A stretch of 64,000 nt of DNA, from positions 62,001 to 126,000 of the forward strand of contig NZ_JOEK01000018.1 of assembly GCF_000719135.1 (NCBI RefSeq), in the 5' to 3' direction. Under the pieces are notes generated by a model, which worked only from the letters and a program-made list of their open reading frames with translations, searched no databases and had not been told where the DNA came from. This document shows, in pieces, positions 28,321 through 37,786 of this stretch. The DNA comes from Streptomyces avicenniae. GTDB taxonomy: Bacteria > Actinomycetota > Actinomycetes > Streptomycetales > Streptomycetaceae. The position numbers and the translations under genes were made by a program. Position 1 is the first letter of the stretch, and each line of letters starts with the position of its first letter.

Positions 28321-29704
28321 GTCCCCCATCCTGGCGGACGGCACTGACAACGGGCCCTGACGTCCCGACCGTCCCGCGCGTGACGCCGAGTGCGGACAGG
28401 TCCTGCGGGCGCAGCCGCAACTGGTCGGCCGTGGCGGCGGCCTCCCCCGGCGCCCGCTTCAGGATGGCCGCCGCGCCCTCCGGGGCGATCACCGCGAAAT
28501 AACTGTCCGGCACGGCCCAGGTGTTGCCCGGGGGGGCCAGGGCCAGCGCGCCGCCTGAGCCGCCCTCGCCGATCAAGAGCCCCGTGACCGGCACCGGCGA
28601 GGTCGCCACCGCCGCGAACACGTCGGCGACGGCCGGTCCCGTGCCCGCCCGTTCGTCCTCGGCTCCGGCCGCCGCCCCCGGCGTGTCGATCAGCGTCAGC
28701 ACCGGCACCCCGAGCCGCCCCGCGAGCCGGACGAGGCGGGCGGCCGTGCGGTAACCGGCCGGGGTGGTCCGCGTGCCGGACTGGGCGGCGTAGGCGATCG
28801 TGCGGCCCGCGCGGCGTCCGAAGCCGCACAGCATGCCGGGGTCCACGCCGCCGCAGCGGTCGCCGCTGACGGGCTCGCGCGTCTCGAAGTACGCGTCCAG
28901 GTACGCGTCCGCGCGCGGACGGCCCGCCGCGCGGGCGCGGCACACGGCCTCCCAGCCGCCCTCGGGCAGCCCGCCCTCCACCGGCCCCGCGCCGGGCGGC
29001 TCGGCGGGGGCGAGCGGATGCGGCGGCGCCAGCAGGGCGACGTACCGGGCCAGCAGCGCGGGGAGTCCGCCGGGCGCCGCGACGGCGTCCACGTGCCCCG
29101 CCGCGTACTGGGCCTCCGCCGTGTACGCCGCCGGGTCGGCGCCCGGCGGCCGTACGCGTGAGCCCGCGAAGCCGATCTGCGCCCCCGCGACGGCGAGGAC
29201 CACGTCGGCACCCGCGCCCAGCACGGCCCAGCCGCCGCCCGTCGTCGGGTCGCGGGCCACGGCGATCTGCGGCAGCCCGGCGGCCCGGGTGCGGGCCGAT
29301 TCGGCGGTGAGGCGCTGGAGTTGCGTCAGGGCGCGCATGCCCTCCTGCATACGGCTGCCCCCGGTGGCGAGCAGCGAGACGAGCGGCAGGCGGCGCGCGC
29401 GTGCGGTGGCGTGCGCGGCGGCGAGCAGGTCGCCGGTGCGCTCCCCGAGCGAGCCGCCGAGGAAGCCGAACTCGAAGGAGACGAGGACGGCCTCGCGCCC
29501 GCCGATCCGCGCGGTGCCGCACACGACCGACTCGTGCTCGCCGGTGCGGCGGGTGGCGCGGGCGCGCGCCTCGTCGTAGCCGGTCCAGCCGATCGGGCCG
29601 TCGGCGGGGCCCGGCGGGGCGGGGGCGAGGGGCAGTTCGCGGAAGTCCTCCGCGACGGAGTCGGCGGCGGCGCGGGCGCTCGTCGCGTCGGGTCTGTCAG
29701 ACAT
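28313..29704 (-). CDS. Fused acetyl/acyl-CoA carboxylase carboxyltransferase
   Basis: 463-aa carboxyltransferase with both halves in one chain. The AccD-like half (about 60-230) has FEFGFLGGSLGERTGD and the acyl-CoA-binding LATGGSRMQEGM. The AccA-like half (about 285-450) has LIDTPGAAAGAEDERAG and GEGGSGGALAL. It would transfer carboxyl from carboxybiotin to an acyl-CoA; no biotin carrier or biotin carboxylase gene is next to it. It overlaps matB by 8 bases (ATGTCTGA), and from memory the same pairing occurs at S. coelicolor SCO2444-2445. Confidence 0.88.
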   Translation of the reverse strand: MSDRPDATSARAAADSVAEDFRELPLAPAPPGPADGPIGWTGYDEARARATRRTGEHESVVCGTARIGGREAVLVSFEFGFLGGSLGERTGDLLAAAHATARARRLPLVSLLATGGSRMQEGMRALTQLQRLTAESARTRAAGLPQIAVARDPTTGGGWAVLGAGADVVLAVAGAQIGFAGSRVRPPGADPAAYTAEAQYAAGHVDAVAAPGGLPALLARYVALLAPPHPLAPAEPPGAGPVEGGLPEGGWEAVCRARAAGRPRADAYLDAYFETREPVSGDRCGGVDPGMLCGFGRRAGRTIAYAAQSGTRTTPAGYRTAARLVRLAGRLGVPVLTLIDTPGAAAGAEDERAGTGPAVADVFAAVATSPVPVTGLLIGEGGSGGALALAPPGNTWAVPDSYFAVIAPEGAAAILKRAPGEAAATADQLRLRPQDLSALGVTRGTVGTSGPVVSAVRQDGGHE

Positions 29705-31148
29705 GGAGCGACCGCTTCAGCACCTTGCCCATGTCGTTGCGCGGCAGGGCGTTCAGGTAGTGGACGACGCGCGGGCGCTTGTGCGGCGCGAGCAGCGCGG
29801 CGACGTGCCCGGCGAGCGCGTCGGCGGGCGGCGGGGCGCCGGGGTCGGCGGGGACGATCCAGGCGACGATCCGCTCGCCGAGGTCGGGGTCGGGCTCGCC
29901 GGTGACGGCGGCCTCGCGGACCGCCGGGTGGTCGAGCAGGGCGTTCTCGATCTCGCCCGCGCCGATCTTGTAGCCGCCGCTCTTGATCAGGTCGGTGGCG
30001 CGGCGGCCGATGAGGCGGACGCGGCCCGCGCCGTCGCGCGTGGCCATGTCGCCCGTGCGGAACCAGCCGCCGGGCGCGAACGCGGCGGCGGTGGCGTCGG
30101 GGCGGTTCAGGTAGCCGGTGAAGAGGTTCGGGCCGCGCACCTGGACCTCGCCGACCGACTCGGGGTCGCCCGGCGGCAGTTCGGCCCCCGCGTCGTCCAC
30201 GAGGCGCAGCTCGACCCCGGCCAGCGGCGTGCCGACCGTGCCGGGGGGCGCGGCGTCGTCGCCCGGGCGGACGGAGGTGTTCATCAGCGTCTCGGTCATG
30301 CCGTAGCGCTCGATGACGGGGCGGCCCGTGGCGCGGGTGATGCGGTCGCGGTCGGGCGCGGGGAGGGCGGCGGAGCCGGAGACGAGCAGGCGGGCGCCCG
30401 CGAGCGCGCGGACGAGCCCGGCGTCGCCGTCCAGCGCCTCGGCGATGCGGTGGTACATGGTCGGCACGCCGAACAGCATCGTCCCGCCGCCCGCCAGCGC
30501 GGCCCCGGCCGCCTCGGGCGAGAAGCGGCCGAGGTGGTGGAACGCCGCGCCGAGCCGCAGCGGGCCGAGGACGCCGAGGATCAGCCCGTGCACGTGGAAG
30601 AGGGGCAGGGCGTGCACGAGGACGTCGCGCCCGGTCCAGTCCCAGGCGTCGGCGAGGGCGTCGAGGTCGGCGCGGATCGCGCGGCGCGGGAGGACCGCTC
30701 CCTTGGGCGGCCCGGTGGTTCCGGAGGTGTACACGATCAACGCCGGGGCCTCGTCGGGCGGTTCGGGGGGCGGGGGGCCGGACGCGCGGGCGGCGAGGTC
30801 GATGTCCAGGCGCGCGAGGGCGGCTGCGGGCGCGGGCAGTTCCTCGCCAGGGGCGGCGAGGAGGACGGCGGGGGCGCTGTCGCCGAGGACGTGGGCCAGC
30901 TCGGCCGCGCCGGACCGCGGGTTGAGCGGCACGGCGGGCGCTCCTGCCAGCAGCGCGGCGGTGACCGCGACCACCGTCTCCGGCGTCGGCGTGGCCCATA
31001 CGGCGACGGGGCGGCCGGGGACGAGACCGGCGGCCAGGGCGCGGGCGGCGGTGGCGAGCGCGGCATGGGTGAGCGTCAGCCGGCCGAAGCGGGCGGCCGG
31101 GCTGTCCGGTGGGACGGCGGCGCTGAGGGTGGGCAGCAGCGGGGACAC
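29697..31148 (-). CDS. matB: Malonyl-CoA synthetase (MatB-like)
   Basis: 483-aa adenylate-forming enzyme that converts malonate or methylmalonate, ATP and CoA to the malonyl-CoA. AMP-binding motif YTSGTTGPPKGAVLPRRA, LFHVHGLILGVLGP, RYGMTETLMNTSVRPGD and catalytic LIKSGGYKIGAGEIENALL are present. The residue pattern matches S. coelicolor MatB closely (from memory). GTG 31148 has GGGAGG eight bases upstream. Together with the carboxyltransferase it forms a malonyl-CoA supply operon, though no PKS genes are in the window. Confidence 0.92.
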   Translation of the reverse strand: MSPLLPTLSAAVPPDSPAARFGRLTLTHAALATAARALAAGLVPGRPVAVWATPTPETVVAVTAALLAGAPAVPLNPRSGAAELAHVLGDSAPAVLLAAPGEELPAPAAALARLDIDLAARASGPPPPEPPDEAPALIVYTSGTTGPPKGAVLPRRAIRADLDALADAWDWTGRDVLVHALPLFHVHGLILGVLGPLRLGAAFHHLGRFSPEAAGAALAGGGTMLFGVPTMYHRIAEALDGDAGLVRALAGARLLVSGSAALPAPDRDRITRATGRPVIERYGMTETLMNTSVRPGDDAAPPGTVGTPLAGVELRLVDDAGAELPPGDPESVGEVQVRGPNLFTGYLNRPDATAAAFAPGGWFRTGDMATRDGAGRVRLIGRRATDLIKSGGYKIGAGEIENALLDHPAVREAAVTGEPDPDLGERIVAWIVPADPGAPPPADALAGHVAALLAPHKRPRVVHYLNALPRNDMGKVLKRSLHV

Positions 31149-31300
31149 GGTCGTTCCTCCCAGGGGCGCGAGGGGCGCGCGGCGGCTCGGTCCTTCCCAT
31201 CATCGGCCGCGCGCGGGCCGGTCGCCCCCGTGCGTGCGCGCGGAGCGGCCTGCGACACTCGTTCGCGTACGGAGGGACCCACCGGTGATCGGACGGCACG

Positions 31301-31705
31301 ATGCCCAGCGACGGACCCCGCGATCCCACGCCCCTGCTCGACGGGCCGTGGTACCTGACGGCGAACGAACTGCTGGCGTTCGCGCTGGAGGTGACGGCGC
31401 TCGCCTGCCTGGGCTGGTGGGGGTTCGGCGCTGATGAGGGCGTGTTGACGCGCACCGCGCTGGGCCTGGGCCTGCCGCTCGCGGGTGCCGTGCTGTGGGG
31501 GTTGTTCGCGGCGCCGCGGGCGCGGGTACGGCTGCCGCTGGCCGGGGTGCTCGTGGTCAAGGCGGCGGTGCTCGGGGGCGGGGCCTACGGCGTGCACGCG
31601 CGGGGGCACTCGACGGCCGCGCTGGTGCTGGCCGTCGTCATGGTGGCCGACACGGCCGTGGCCGAGACGGCGCGGCGCTCGGCGTCGCCGGCTCGGGCGG
31701 CGTGA
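31301..31705 (+). CDS. YrdB-like DUF2568 membrane protein
   Basis: 134 aa with four hydrophobic helices. The start region PLLDGPWYLTANELLAFALE and the GWWGFG loop are typical of DUF2568. It is a small integral membrane protein of unknown function. ATG 31301 is used; 16 bp separate it from the following phosphotransferase gene, so the two may be co-transcribed. Confidence 0.85.
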   Translation: MPSDGPRDPTPLLDGPWYLTANELLAFALEVTALACLGWWGFGADEGVLTRTALGLGLPLAGAVLWGLFAAPRARVRLPLAGVLVVKAAVLGGGAYGVHARGHSTAALVLAVVMVADTAVAETARRSASPARAA

Positions 31706-31721
31706 GGGAGGGGAAGGGCGT

Positions 31722-32402
31722 GTGCGGCGCATGGAGTTGATCGCGTCCGGGCGGGACGCGGACGTGTACGCGTTGGACGGCCACCGCGTGCTACGGCGTT
31801 ACCGGCACGGCGGGCCGACGGAGCGCGAGGCGCGGCTGATGGCGTACGTCGCGGAGCATGGGTACCCGGTGCCGCGCGTGCACGACGTGGACGGCGCGGA
31901 CATGGTGATGGAGCGGCTCGCGGGGCCGACCATGGTCGAGGTGCTGGCGCGACGGCCGTGGCGCGTACGTCGGCTCGGGCGGCAACTGGGCGCGCTGCAC
32001 GACCGGTTGCACGCGATACCGGCGCCCGGCTGGCTGCCGGTGGGCTTCGCGGGGACGGACGACGACCGCGTGCTGCACCTCGATCTGCACCCGGGCAACG
32101 TCGTGCTGACGGGGCGCGGTCCCGTCGTGATCGACTGGCGGAACGCGGCGGCGGGCGCTCCGGCGGCCGACCTCGCCATGACCCTGGTGACGGTGGGCAC
32201 GGCCGACATCCCCTGGCCCGTGGTGCGGGCCGGGCGGGGGCTGTTGCTGCGGGGGTTGCGGGCCGGTTCGCGGGCGGATCCCGGGCCGTGGCTGCGGGCC
32301 GCCGTCGAGACCAGGAGGGGCGATCCGAACGTGACGGCGCGGGAGGCGGCCCGGCTGCGCGCCTTCGCGGAGGCCCCGGGGAAGGTCTCGGGGGACGGCT
32401 GA
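31722..32402 (+). CDS. APH-type phosphotransferase
   Basis: 226 aa from GTG 31722, chosen because the GGAGGGGAAG ribosome site fits it better than ATG 31731. Protein-kinase-like fold of the aminoglycoside phosphotransferase/homoserine kinase type: an N-terminal strand set MELIASGRDADVYALDGHRV, a catalytic loop LHLDLHPGNVV with the Asp base, and metal-binding VIDWRNA. It is shorter than antibiotic-modifying APHs, so the substrate is unclear and a resistance function should not be assumed. Confidence 0.85.
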   Translation: MRRMELIASGRDADVYALDGHRVLRRYRHGGPTEREARLMAYVAEHGYPVPRVHDVDGADMVMERLAGPTMVEVLARRPWRVRRLGRQLGALHDRLHAIPAPGWLPVGFAGTDDDRVLHLDLHPGNVVLTGRGPVVIDWRNAAAGAPAADLAMTLVTVGTADIPWPVVRAGRGLLLRGLRAGSRADPGPWLRAAVETRRGDPNVTAREAARLRAFAEAPGKVSGDG

Positions 32403-32476
32403 CGGCGGCGGATCGGGGCGCGTTGTCAGTGGTGCCTGCTTCCATGGGGAGTGCTGGGACGTGGAGGAGGGGCGCG

Positions 32477-32848
32477 ATGGGCACCTGGGGCAGTGGGAAC
32501 TTCGACAACGACACGGCGGGCGAGTATCTGGCCGGAGTCGTGGGGCGGTTGGTGGACGAGGTCGCGGAGGCGATGGCGGGCGATCCGGTCGGGATCGAGC
32601 CCGACGAGTACTGGGGCGTCGTCGTCCCGTGCAACGTGGAGTTGCTGACCGCCCTGGCCGACGCCGGGCACGGCGCGGGGTCGTTGCCGACTCCGGCCGT
32701 CGTCGAGGAGTGGCGGCGGGCGTACATCGACGTGTGGGAGCGGACGATAGACGAGTTGGAGCCGACGCCGGGCCACCGCGCCGAGCGGCGCGCGATACTC
32801 GACCGCACCTTCGAGGGGCTGGCACGGGCCGCAGCCGCCGGGGGGTGA
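32477..32848 (+). CDS. DUF4259 domain protein
   Basis: 123 aa. The opening MGTWGSGNFDNDTAGEYLA is the defining signature of DUF4259. The remainder is helical, ending TIDELEPTPGHRAERRAIL. Strong GGAGGAGG ribosome site. Cytoplasmic; no established function, though similar genes are often near polymorphic-toxin immunity genes. Confidence 0.85.
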   Translation: MGTWGSGNFDNDTAGEYLAGVVGRLVDEVAEAMAGDPVGIEPDEYWGVVVPCNVELLTALADAGHGAGSLPTPAVVEEWRRAYIDVWERTIDELEPTPGHRAERRAILDRTFEGLARAAAAGG

Positions 32849-32888
32849 GTGCGCGCGGGAGCGTCCCGGCGGGTGTGCCGGGACGCGC

Positions 32889-33290
32889 ATGATCCGGAGG
32901 TCCACACGTCCGACGCGGTACGTCGAGGACGAGCTGAGGGACGTCGGCCACGTCGCGGCCCACGGGAACGCCGCGGCGGAGCGGGACGCTGACGGGCTGA
33001 CGGGCTGACGAACGTCCTTGTACCGCACGGCGGTCGTGGCCGACCCGGGTACGGGGCGGGTACGAGGCGGGGGCCTTCGCCCTGCTGCGCTGGGCGTTCC
33101 TCGGCCCCGATCCGCACGTCCGCCGGGTCGCGCTGGTCGCCGTGTCGGTCACCGGGTGGCGGGAGTTCGCGGGCGCCCTCCTGGAGGTGAGCGCGTCGGA
33201 CCCCGTGGCGGGGATACGGGACCTGGCCGCGCGGGTGCGGGGCCTCGTCACCGCCGCCCCGCCACGTCCCCGTGAGCTGAGGGGGACGTC
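32889..33290 (+). pseudogene. Decayed gene with in-frame stop and frameshift
   Basis: ATG 32889 reads about 39 codons (RYVEDELRDVGHVAAHGNAA) to a TGA at 33006-33008. The same frame continues LYRTAVVADPGTGR to about 33055. Dropping one G in the GGCGGGTACG run then restores a sensible frame (YEAGAFALLRWAFLGPDP, then VRRVALVAVSVTGWREFAGA) up to about 33270. One nonsense mutation plus one frameshift explain the pattern. A tandem CTGACGGG repeat lies at the stop. Family unknown. Confidence 0.4.
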
Positions 33291-33328
33291 CCGGCCGGTC
33301 CCCCGTTGGGGGCGCGGGGTGCGGCGGG

Positions 33329-33973
33329 TCAGCCGCCGTCCGCCGCGAGGCGTACGCCGAACGCGGCGATGACGCTGCCCGTGATCCGGTCGAGCACGCG
33401 CCGGGCCCTGGGCGTGCGCAGGACCCCGCGCAGCCCCCGCGCGAAGGCCACCAGCACCGCCGACCATGCCAGGCCCAGCAGGATGTGCACGCAGGTCAGC
33501 AGCACGCCCGCCGTGAAGTGGGGCGCGCCCTGCGGGATGAACTGCGGCAGGACGGCGACGTAGAACACGCCCACCTTGGGGTTCAGCAGATTGGTCAGGG
33601 CGCCCTGCCGGAAGCCGCCGGTCAGGGTGTCGGACGATCCGGCCGCCGCGCCCTCCGCGCCGTCCTGTTCACCGGCGCCGCGGCGCCAGGTGGCGGCCAG
33701 CATCCGGACGCCCAGCCAGACGAGGTACGCCGCGCCCGCCCAGCGCAGGCACGTGTAGGCGAACTGGGAGGCGGTGAGCAGGGCCGTGACGCCGAGCGAG
33801 GTCAGGGCGCCCCACACGAACGTGCCGGTCTGGATGCCGAGGACGACACCCCAGGCACGCCTGCGGTGCCCGAGCCCGGCCGTGCGGAGGATCAGCGCGG
33901 TGTCGAGCCCGGGGGTGAGCGTCAGGAGTCCGACGACGAGGGCGAAGGACCACAGGGAGGTGGCGGTGTCCAT
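33329..33973 (-). CDS. LysE/RhtB family exporter
   Basis: 214-aa, six-helix amino-acid or metabolite exporter. Family marks are LTPGLDTALILRTAGLGHRR near residue 18, the GAAYLVWLGVRML helix, and GFRQGALTNLLNPKVGVFYVAVLPQF mid-protein (split here by helix 4). A soluble loop of ~25 residues precedes the second half. Substrate cannot be predicted. It is transcribed alone toward the decayed gene. Confidence 0.92.
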   Translation of the reverse strand: MDTATSLWSFALVVGLLTLTPGLDTALILRTAGLGHRRRAWGVVLGIQTGTFVWGALTSLGVTALLTASQFAYTCLRWAGAAYLVWLGVRMLAATWRRGAGEQDGAEGAAAGSSDTLTGGFRQGALTNLLNPKVGVFYVAVLPQFIPQGAPHFTAGVLLTCVHILLGLAWSAVLVAFARGLRGVLRTPRARRVLDRITGSVIAAFGVRLAADGG

Positions 33974-34009
33974 GCGGGGCAGCGTACGGCCGCCGCCCGC
34001 CCGCCGGTA

Positions 34010-34039
34010 CGGGCCGGGTCCGCGGGAGGACCCGGCCCG
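34010..34039 (-). terminator. Terminator downstream of mfd
   Basis: 12-bp perfect stem CGGGCCGGGTCC / GGACCCGGCCCG with a 6-base loop, 8 bp beyond the mfd stop. Confidence 0.75.
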
Positions 34040-34046
34040 CCGCCGG

Positions 34047-37000
34047 TCAGGAGCCCGGAATGGTCGTCAGGAACTCGCCCGTCCAGGCGAGCAGGTCCCG
34101 CCCCGTCAGCGGCTTCCCGCCGATCCGCGCCGTCGTCGGCCGGGGCACCAGCACCTGCTGCGTGGACCGCTTGAGGACCGAGCCGGGGTAGACCCGGTTC
34201 AGCCGCAGTTCCTGCGACTCCCGCAGGTCCACCGGCGAGAAGCGGATACGGCTGCCCTGCAACGTGACGTCCGTGACGCCGCAGGAGCGGGCCAGCATCC
34301 GCAGCCCCGCGACCAGCAGCAGGTTCTCCGTCGCCTCGGGCAACGGGCCGTAGCGGTCGGTCAGTTCCTCCCGGACGGCCCGGATGTCGTCCTCGCTGTT
34401 CGCCGCCGCGATGGACCGGTACGCCTGGAGGCGCAGCCGCTCCCCCGGCGCGTAGTCGTGCGGCACATGGGCGTCCACCGGCAGCTCGATCTTCACTTCG
34501 AGGAGCGACTCGTCCGGCGCGCCGTCCCCGCCCGACTCCAGGGCCGCCCGGTAGTCCGCCACGGCCTCGCCCACCATGCGCACGTACAGGTCGAAGCCGA
34601 CCCCGGCGATGTGCCCGGACTGCTCGCCGCCCAGGAGGTTGCCCGCGCCGCGGATCTCCAGGTCCTTCATGGCGACGTACATGCCCGCGCCCATCTCGGT
34701 GTGCTGCGCGATGGTGGCCAGCCGCTCGTGCGCCGTCTCGGTCAGCGGCTTCTCCGGCGGGTAGAGGAAGTACGCGTAGCCGCGCTCGCGTCCGCGCCCG
34801 ACCCGGCCGCGCAGCTGGTGGAGCTGCGAGAGGCCGAACATGTCGCCGCGCTCGACGATGAGCGTGTTCGCGTTGGAGATGTCGATGCCCGACTCCACGA
34901 TCGTCGTGGAGACCAGCACGTCGGAGCGCTTCTCCCAGAAGTCCACGACGACCCGCTCCAGCGTGCCCTCGCTCATCTGCCCGTGCGCCGTCGCGATGCG
35001 CGCCTCGGGGACGATCTGCCGCAGGCGCGCCGCGACCCGGTCGATCGACTCGACCCGGTTGTGGATGTAGAAGACCTGCCCCTCGCGCAGCAGTTCACGG
35101 CGGATCGCGGCGCCGATCTGCCGCTCCTCGTAGGGCCCGACGAACGTGAGGACCGGATGCCGCTCCTCGGGGGGCGTCGTGATGGTGGACATCTCGCGGA
35201 TGCCGGTGACCGCCATCTCCAGCGTGCGCGGGATGGGCGTGGCCGACATCGTGAGGACGTCCACGTTGGCGCGCAGCTTCTTCAGCTGCTCCTTGTGCTC
35301 GACGCCGAAGCGCTGCTCCTCGTCCACGATGACGAGCCCGAGGTCCTTGAACTTCACCTCGGAGGAGAACAGCCGGTGGGTGCCGATGACGACGTCCACC
35401 GCGCCGTCGCGCAGCCCGTCGAGGGTCGCGCGCGTGTCGGCGTCGGACTGGAAGCGGGAGAGCGGGCGCACGGCGACCGGGAACTGGGCGTAGCGCTCGG
35501 AGAACGTCCCGAAGTGCTGCTGCACGAGCAGGGTCGTCGGCACGAGGACGGCGACCTGCTTGCCGTCCTGCACCGCCTTGAACGCCGCGCGCACGGCGAT
35601 CTCCGTCTTGCCGTAGCCGACGTCGCCGCAGATCAGCCGGTCCATGGGGACGGACTTCTCCATGTCCTCCTTGACCTCGGCGATGGTGGTGAGCTGGTCG
35701 GGCGTCTCGGCCCAGGGGAACGCGTCCTCCAGCTCCCGCTGCCAGGGCGTGTCGGCGCCGAACGGGTGCCCGGGGGCGGCCATCCGCGCCGAGTAGAGCT
35801 TGATCAGGTCGGCCGCGATCTCCTTGACGGCCTTGCGGGCGCGGGCCTTGGTCTTCGTCCAGTCGGCGCCGCCGAGCCGGTGGAGCGTCGGGGCCTCGCC
35901 GCCCACGTACTTGGTGACGAGGTCGAGCTGGTCGGTCGGCACGAACAGCCGGTCGCCCGGCTGGCCGCGCTTCGCGGGCGCGTACTCCACGACGAGGTAC
36001 TCGCGCGTGGCGCCCTGCACGGTCCGCTGGACCATCTCGACGTAGCGGCCCACGCCGTGCTGCTCGTGGACGATGAAGTCGCCCGCCTCCAGCGTGAGCG
36101 GGTCGAGCGTCTTGCGGCGGCGCGCGGGCATCCGGCCGCCCTCGCGGCCCGCGGCCTTCTGGCCGGTGAGGTCCGTCTCGGTGAGGACGGCGAGCCGCAG
36201 CGCCGGGGCGAGGAAGCCGTGCTCGACGGCGCCGCAGGCGACGTGGACGAGGGACGGGGCGAGGTCGGCGGGCAGCACCGGGTCGAGCCGCGCCGGGACG
36301 TTCTCGCCGCCGAGGATGTCCACGGTCCTGCTGGCCGGGCCCTGGGCCTCGGTGAGGTAGACGACGCGCCAGCCGTCGGCGAGCCAGCCCTTGGTGTCGG
36401 CGAGGGCGCGGGCGATGTCGCCCCGGTAGCTCTCGGCGGCGCGCAGGCCGAGGCGCAGGGTGTCGTCGGCGCCGTCCACGCCGCCCGCCACGTCGCCGGG
36501 CTCGGGCGGCAGGTCACCGGCGTCGCCCGCGTCCACGCTCTGCGAGAAGGGGGAGACCGACCACCACGGCATGCCGAGCGCGGCGGCGTGCTCGCGCACC
36601 TCGGCCAGGCCGCGCAGCGACGCGGCGCCGACGTCGATCGGGGCCTCGCCCGTGTCGCTCATCGAGGCGGCGGCCCAGGAGGCGTGCAGGAACTCCTGGC
36701 TGGTGGCGACGAGGTCGGCGGCCCGCGTGCGGACCCGCTCCGGGTCGAGGACGACCGTCAGGGAGCGGTCCGGGAGGACGTCGAGGAGCAGCTCCATGTC
36801 GTCCACGAGCACGGGCGCCAGGGACTCCATGCCCTCGACGGCGATGCCCTCGGCGATCTTGCCGAGCAGCTCGACCAGCTCGGGGTGGGCGACGGCCAGC
36901 TCGGCGGCGCGGCGGCGCACCTCGTCGGTGAGGAGCAGTTCGCGGCAGGGCGGGGCCCACAGCCCGTGCGGGGCGACTTCGAGGGACCGCTGGTCGGCGA

Positions 37001-37652
37001 CCTTGAAGTAGCGGACCTCCTCGACGTCGTCGCCCCAGAACTCGACCCGCAGGGGGTGTTCCTCGGTCGGCGGGAACACGTCGAGGATGCCGCCGCGCAC
37101 GGCGAACTCGCCGCGCTTCTCGACCAGCTCGACCCTGCTGTACGCGGCGGCGGCCAGCGCCTGCGTGACGGTGGACAGGTCGGCGCTCTCCCCGGCGCGC
37201 AGCGCGACGGGCACGAGGTCGCCGAGGCCCTTGACCTGCGGCTGGATGACGGAGCGGATCGGGGCGACGACGACGGAGACCGGTCCGGCGCCCGGGTCGT
37301 CGGACCGGGGGTGCGCCAGGCGGCGCAGGACGGCGAGGCGGCGGCCGACGGTGTCGGCGCGCGGCGAGAGGCGTTCGTGCGGCAGCGTCTCCCAGGCCGG
37401 GTACTCGGCGACCTCGTCGGGGGGCAGCAGGGAGCGCAGCGCGGCGGCCAGGTCCTCCGCCTCGCGGCCGGTCGCGGTCACGGCCAGGACGGTGCGGCCG
37501 GTGCCGCGCGCGAGCGCGGCGATGGCGAAGGGCCGCGCGGCGGGCGGGCCGACGAGATCGACATGACGGCGTGTGCCGTCGTCCGTGGCGGCGACGGCTT
37601 CGGCGAGCGTCGGCTCGTGCGAGACGGCGGCGAGCAGACCGGCGAGAGACAT
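34047..37652 (-). CDS. mfd: Transcription-repair coupling factor
   Basis: 1201-aa superfamily 2 translocase that releases stalled RNA polymerase and recruits UvrA. Domains in order: UvrB-homology region (about 1-350), RNA-polymerase-interacting CarD-like RID (LEAGDFIVHEQHGVGRYVEM near residue 520), helicase domain with Walker A GDVGYGKTEIAVRAAF and DEEQ box VIVDEEQRFGVEHKEQ, TRG motif region, and C-terminal UvrA-binding D7. Full length. The start at MSLAGLLAAV (37652) matches family N-termini; the ribosome site is weak. Confidence 0.97.
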   Translation of the reverse strand: MSLAGLLAAVSHEPTLAEAVAATDDGTRRHVDLVGPPAARPFAIAALARGTGRTVLAVTATGREAEDLAAALRSLLPPDEVAEYPAWETLPHERLSPRADTVGRRLAVLRRLAHPRSDDPGAGPVSVVVAPIRSVIQPQVKGLGDLVPVALRAGESADLSTVTQALAAAAYSRVELVEKRGEFAVRGGILDVFPPTEEHPLRVEFWGDDVEEVRYFKVADQRSLEVAPHGLWAPPCRELLLTDEVRRRAAELAVAHPELVELLGKIAEGIAVEGMESLAPVLVDDMELLLDVLPDRSLTVVLDPERVRTRAADLVATSQEFLHASWAAASMSDTGEAPIDVGAASLRGLAEVREHAAALGMPWWSVSPFSQSVDAGDAGDLPPEPGDVAGGVDGADDTLRLGLRAAESYRGDIARALADTKGWLADGWRVVYLTEAQGPASRTVDILGGENVPARLDPVLPADLAPSLVHVACGAVEHGFLAPALRLAVLTETDLTGQKAAGREGGRMPARRRKTLDPLTLEAGDFIVHEQHGVGRYVEMVQRTVQGATREYLVVEYAPAKRGQPGDRLFVPTDQLDLVTKYVGGEAPTLHRLGGADWTKTKARARKAVKEIAADLIKLYSARMAAPGHPFGADTPWQRELEDAFPWAETPDQLTTIAEVKEDMEKSVPMDRLICGDVGYGKTEIAVRAAFKAVQDGKQVAVLVPTTLLVQQHFGTFSERYAQFPVAVRPLSRFQSDADTRATLDGLRDGAVDVVIGTHRLFSSEVKFKDLGLVIVDEEQRFGVEHKEQLKKLRANVDVLTMSATPIPRTLEMAVTGIREMSTITTPPEERHPVLTFVGPYEERQIGAAIRRELLREGQVFYIHNRVESIDRVAARLRQIVPEARIATAHGQMSEGTLERVVVDFWEKRSDVLVSTTIVESGIDISNANTLIVERGDMFGLSQLHQLRGRVGRGRERGYAYFLYPPEKPLTETAHERLATIAQHTEMGAGMYVAMKDLEIRGAGNLLGGEQSGHIAGVGFDLYVRMVGEAVADYRAALESGGDGAPDESLLEVKIELPVDAHVPHDYAPGERLRLQAYRSIAAANSEDDIRAVREELTDRYGPLPEATENLLLVAGLRMLARSCGVTDVTLQGSRIRFSPVDLRESQELRLNRVYPGSVLKRSTQQVLVPRPTTARIGGKPLTGRDLLAWTGEFLTTIPGS

Positions 37653-37786
37653 CAGTGGTTTTCCGTCCCCGGAAATGGACAACACGAAAGCCCGGCGGGA
37701 GCACCGACCGGGGGGTTCCCAGGGTACGCCGCCGGGCGGGTGACCGCGTGCGGGCTCGGCCCGCGGGGGGGGCGCCGGTCAGGTGT

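Noticed and set aside
20379..31148. Secondary-metabolite gene cluster (P450, MatB, carboxyltransferase, methyltransferases)
   Set aside because: No ketosynthase, NRPS, terpene or RiPP core gene is present and the genes belong to separate conserved units.
31722..32402. Aminoglycoside resistance gene
   Set aside because: The APH fold is clear but the protein is short and lacks features of known resistance enzymes; many such genes have other substrates.
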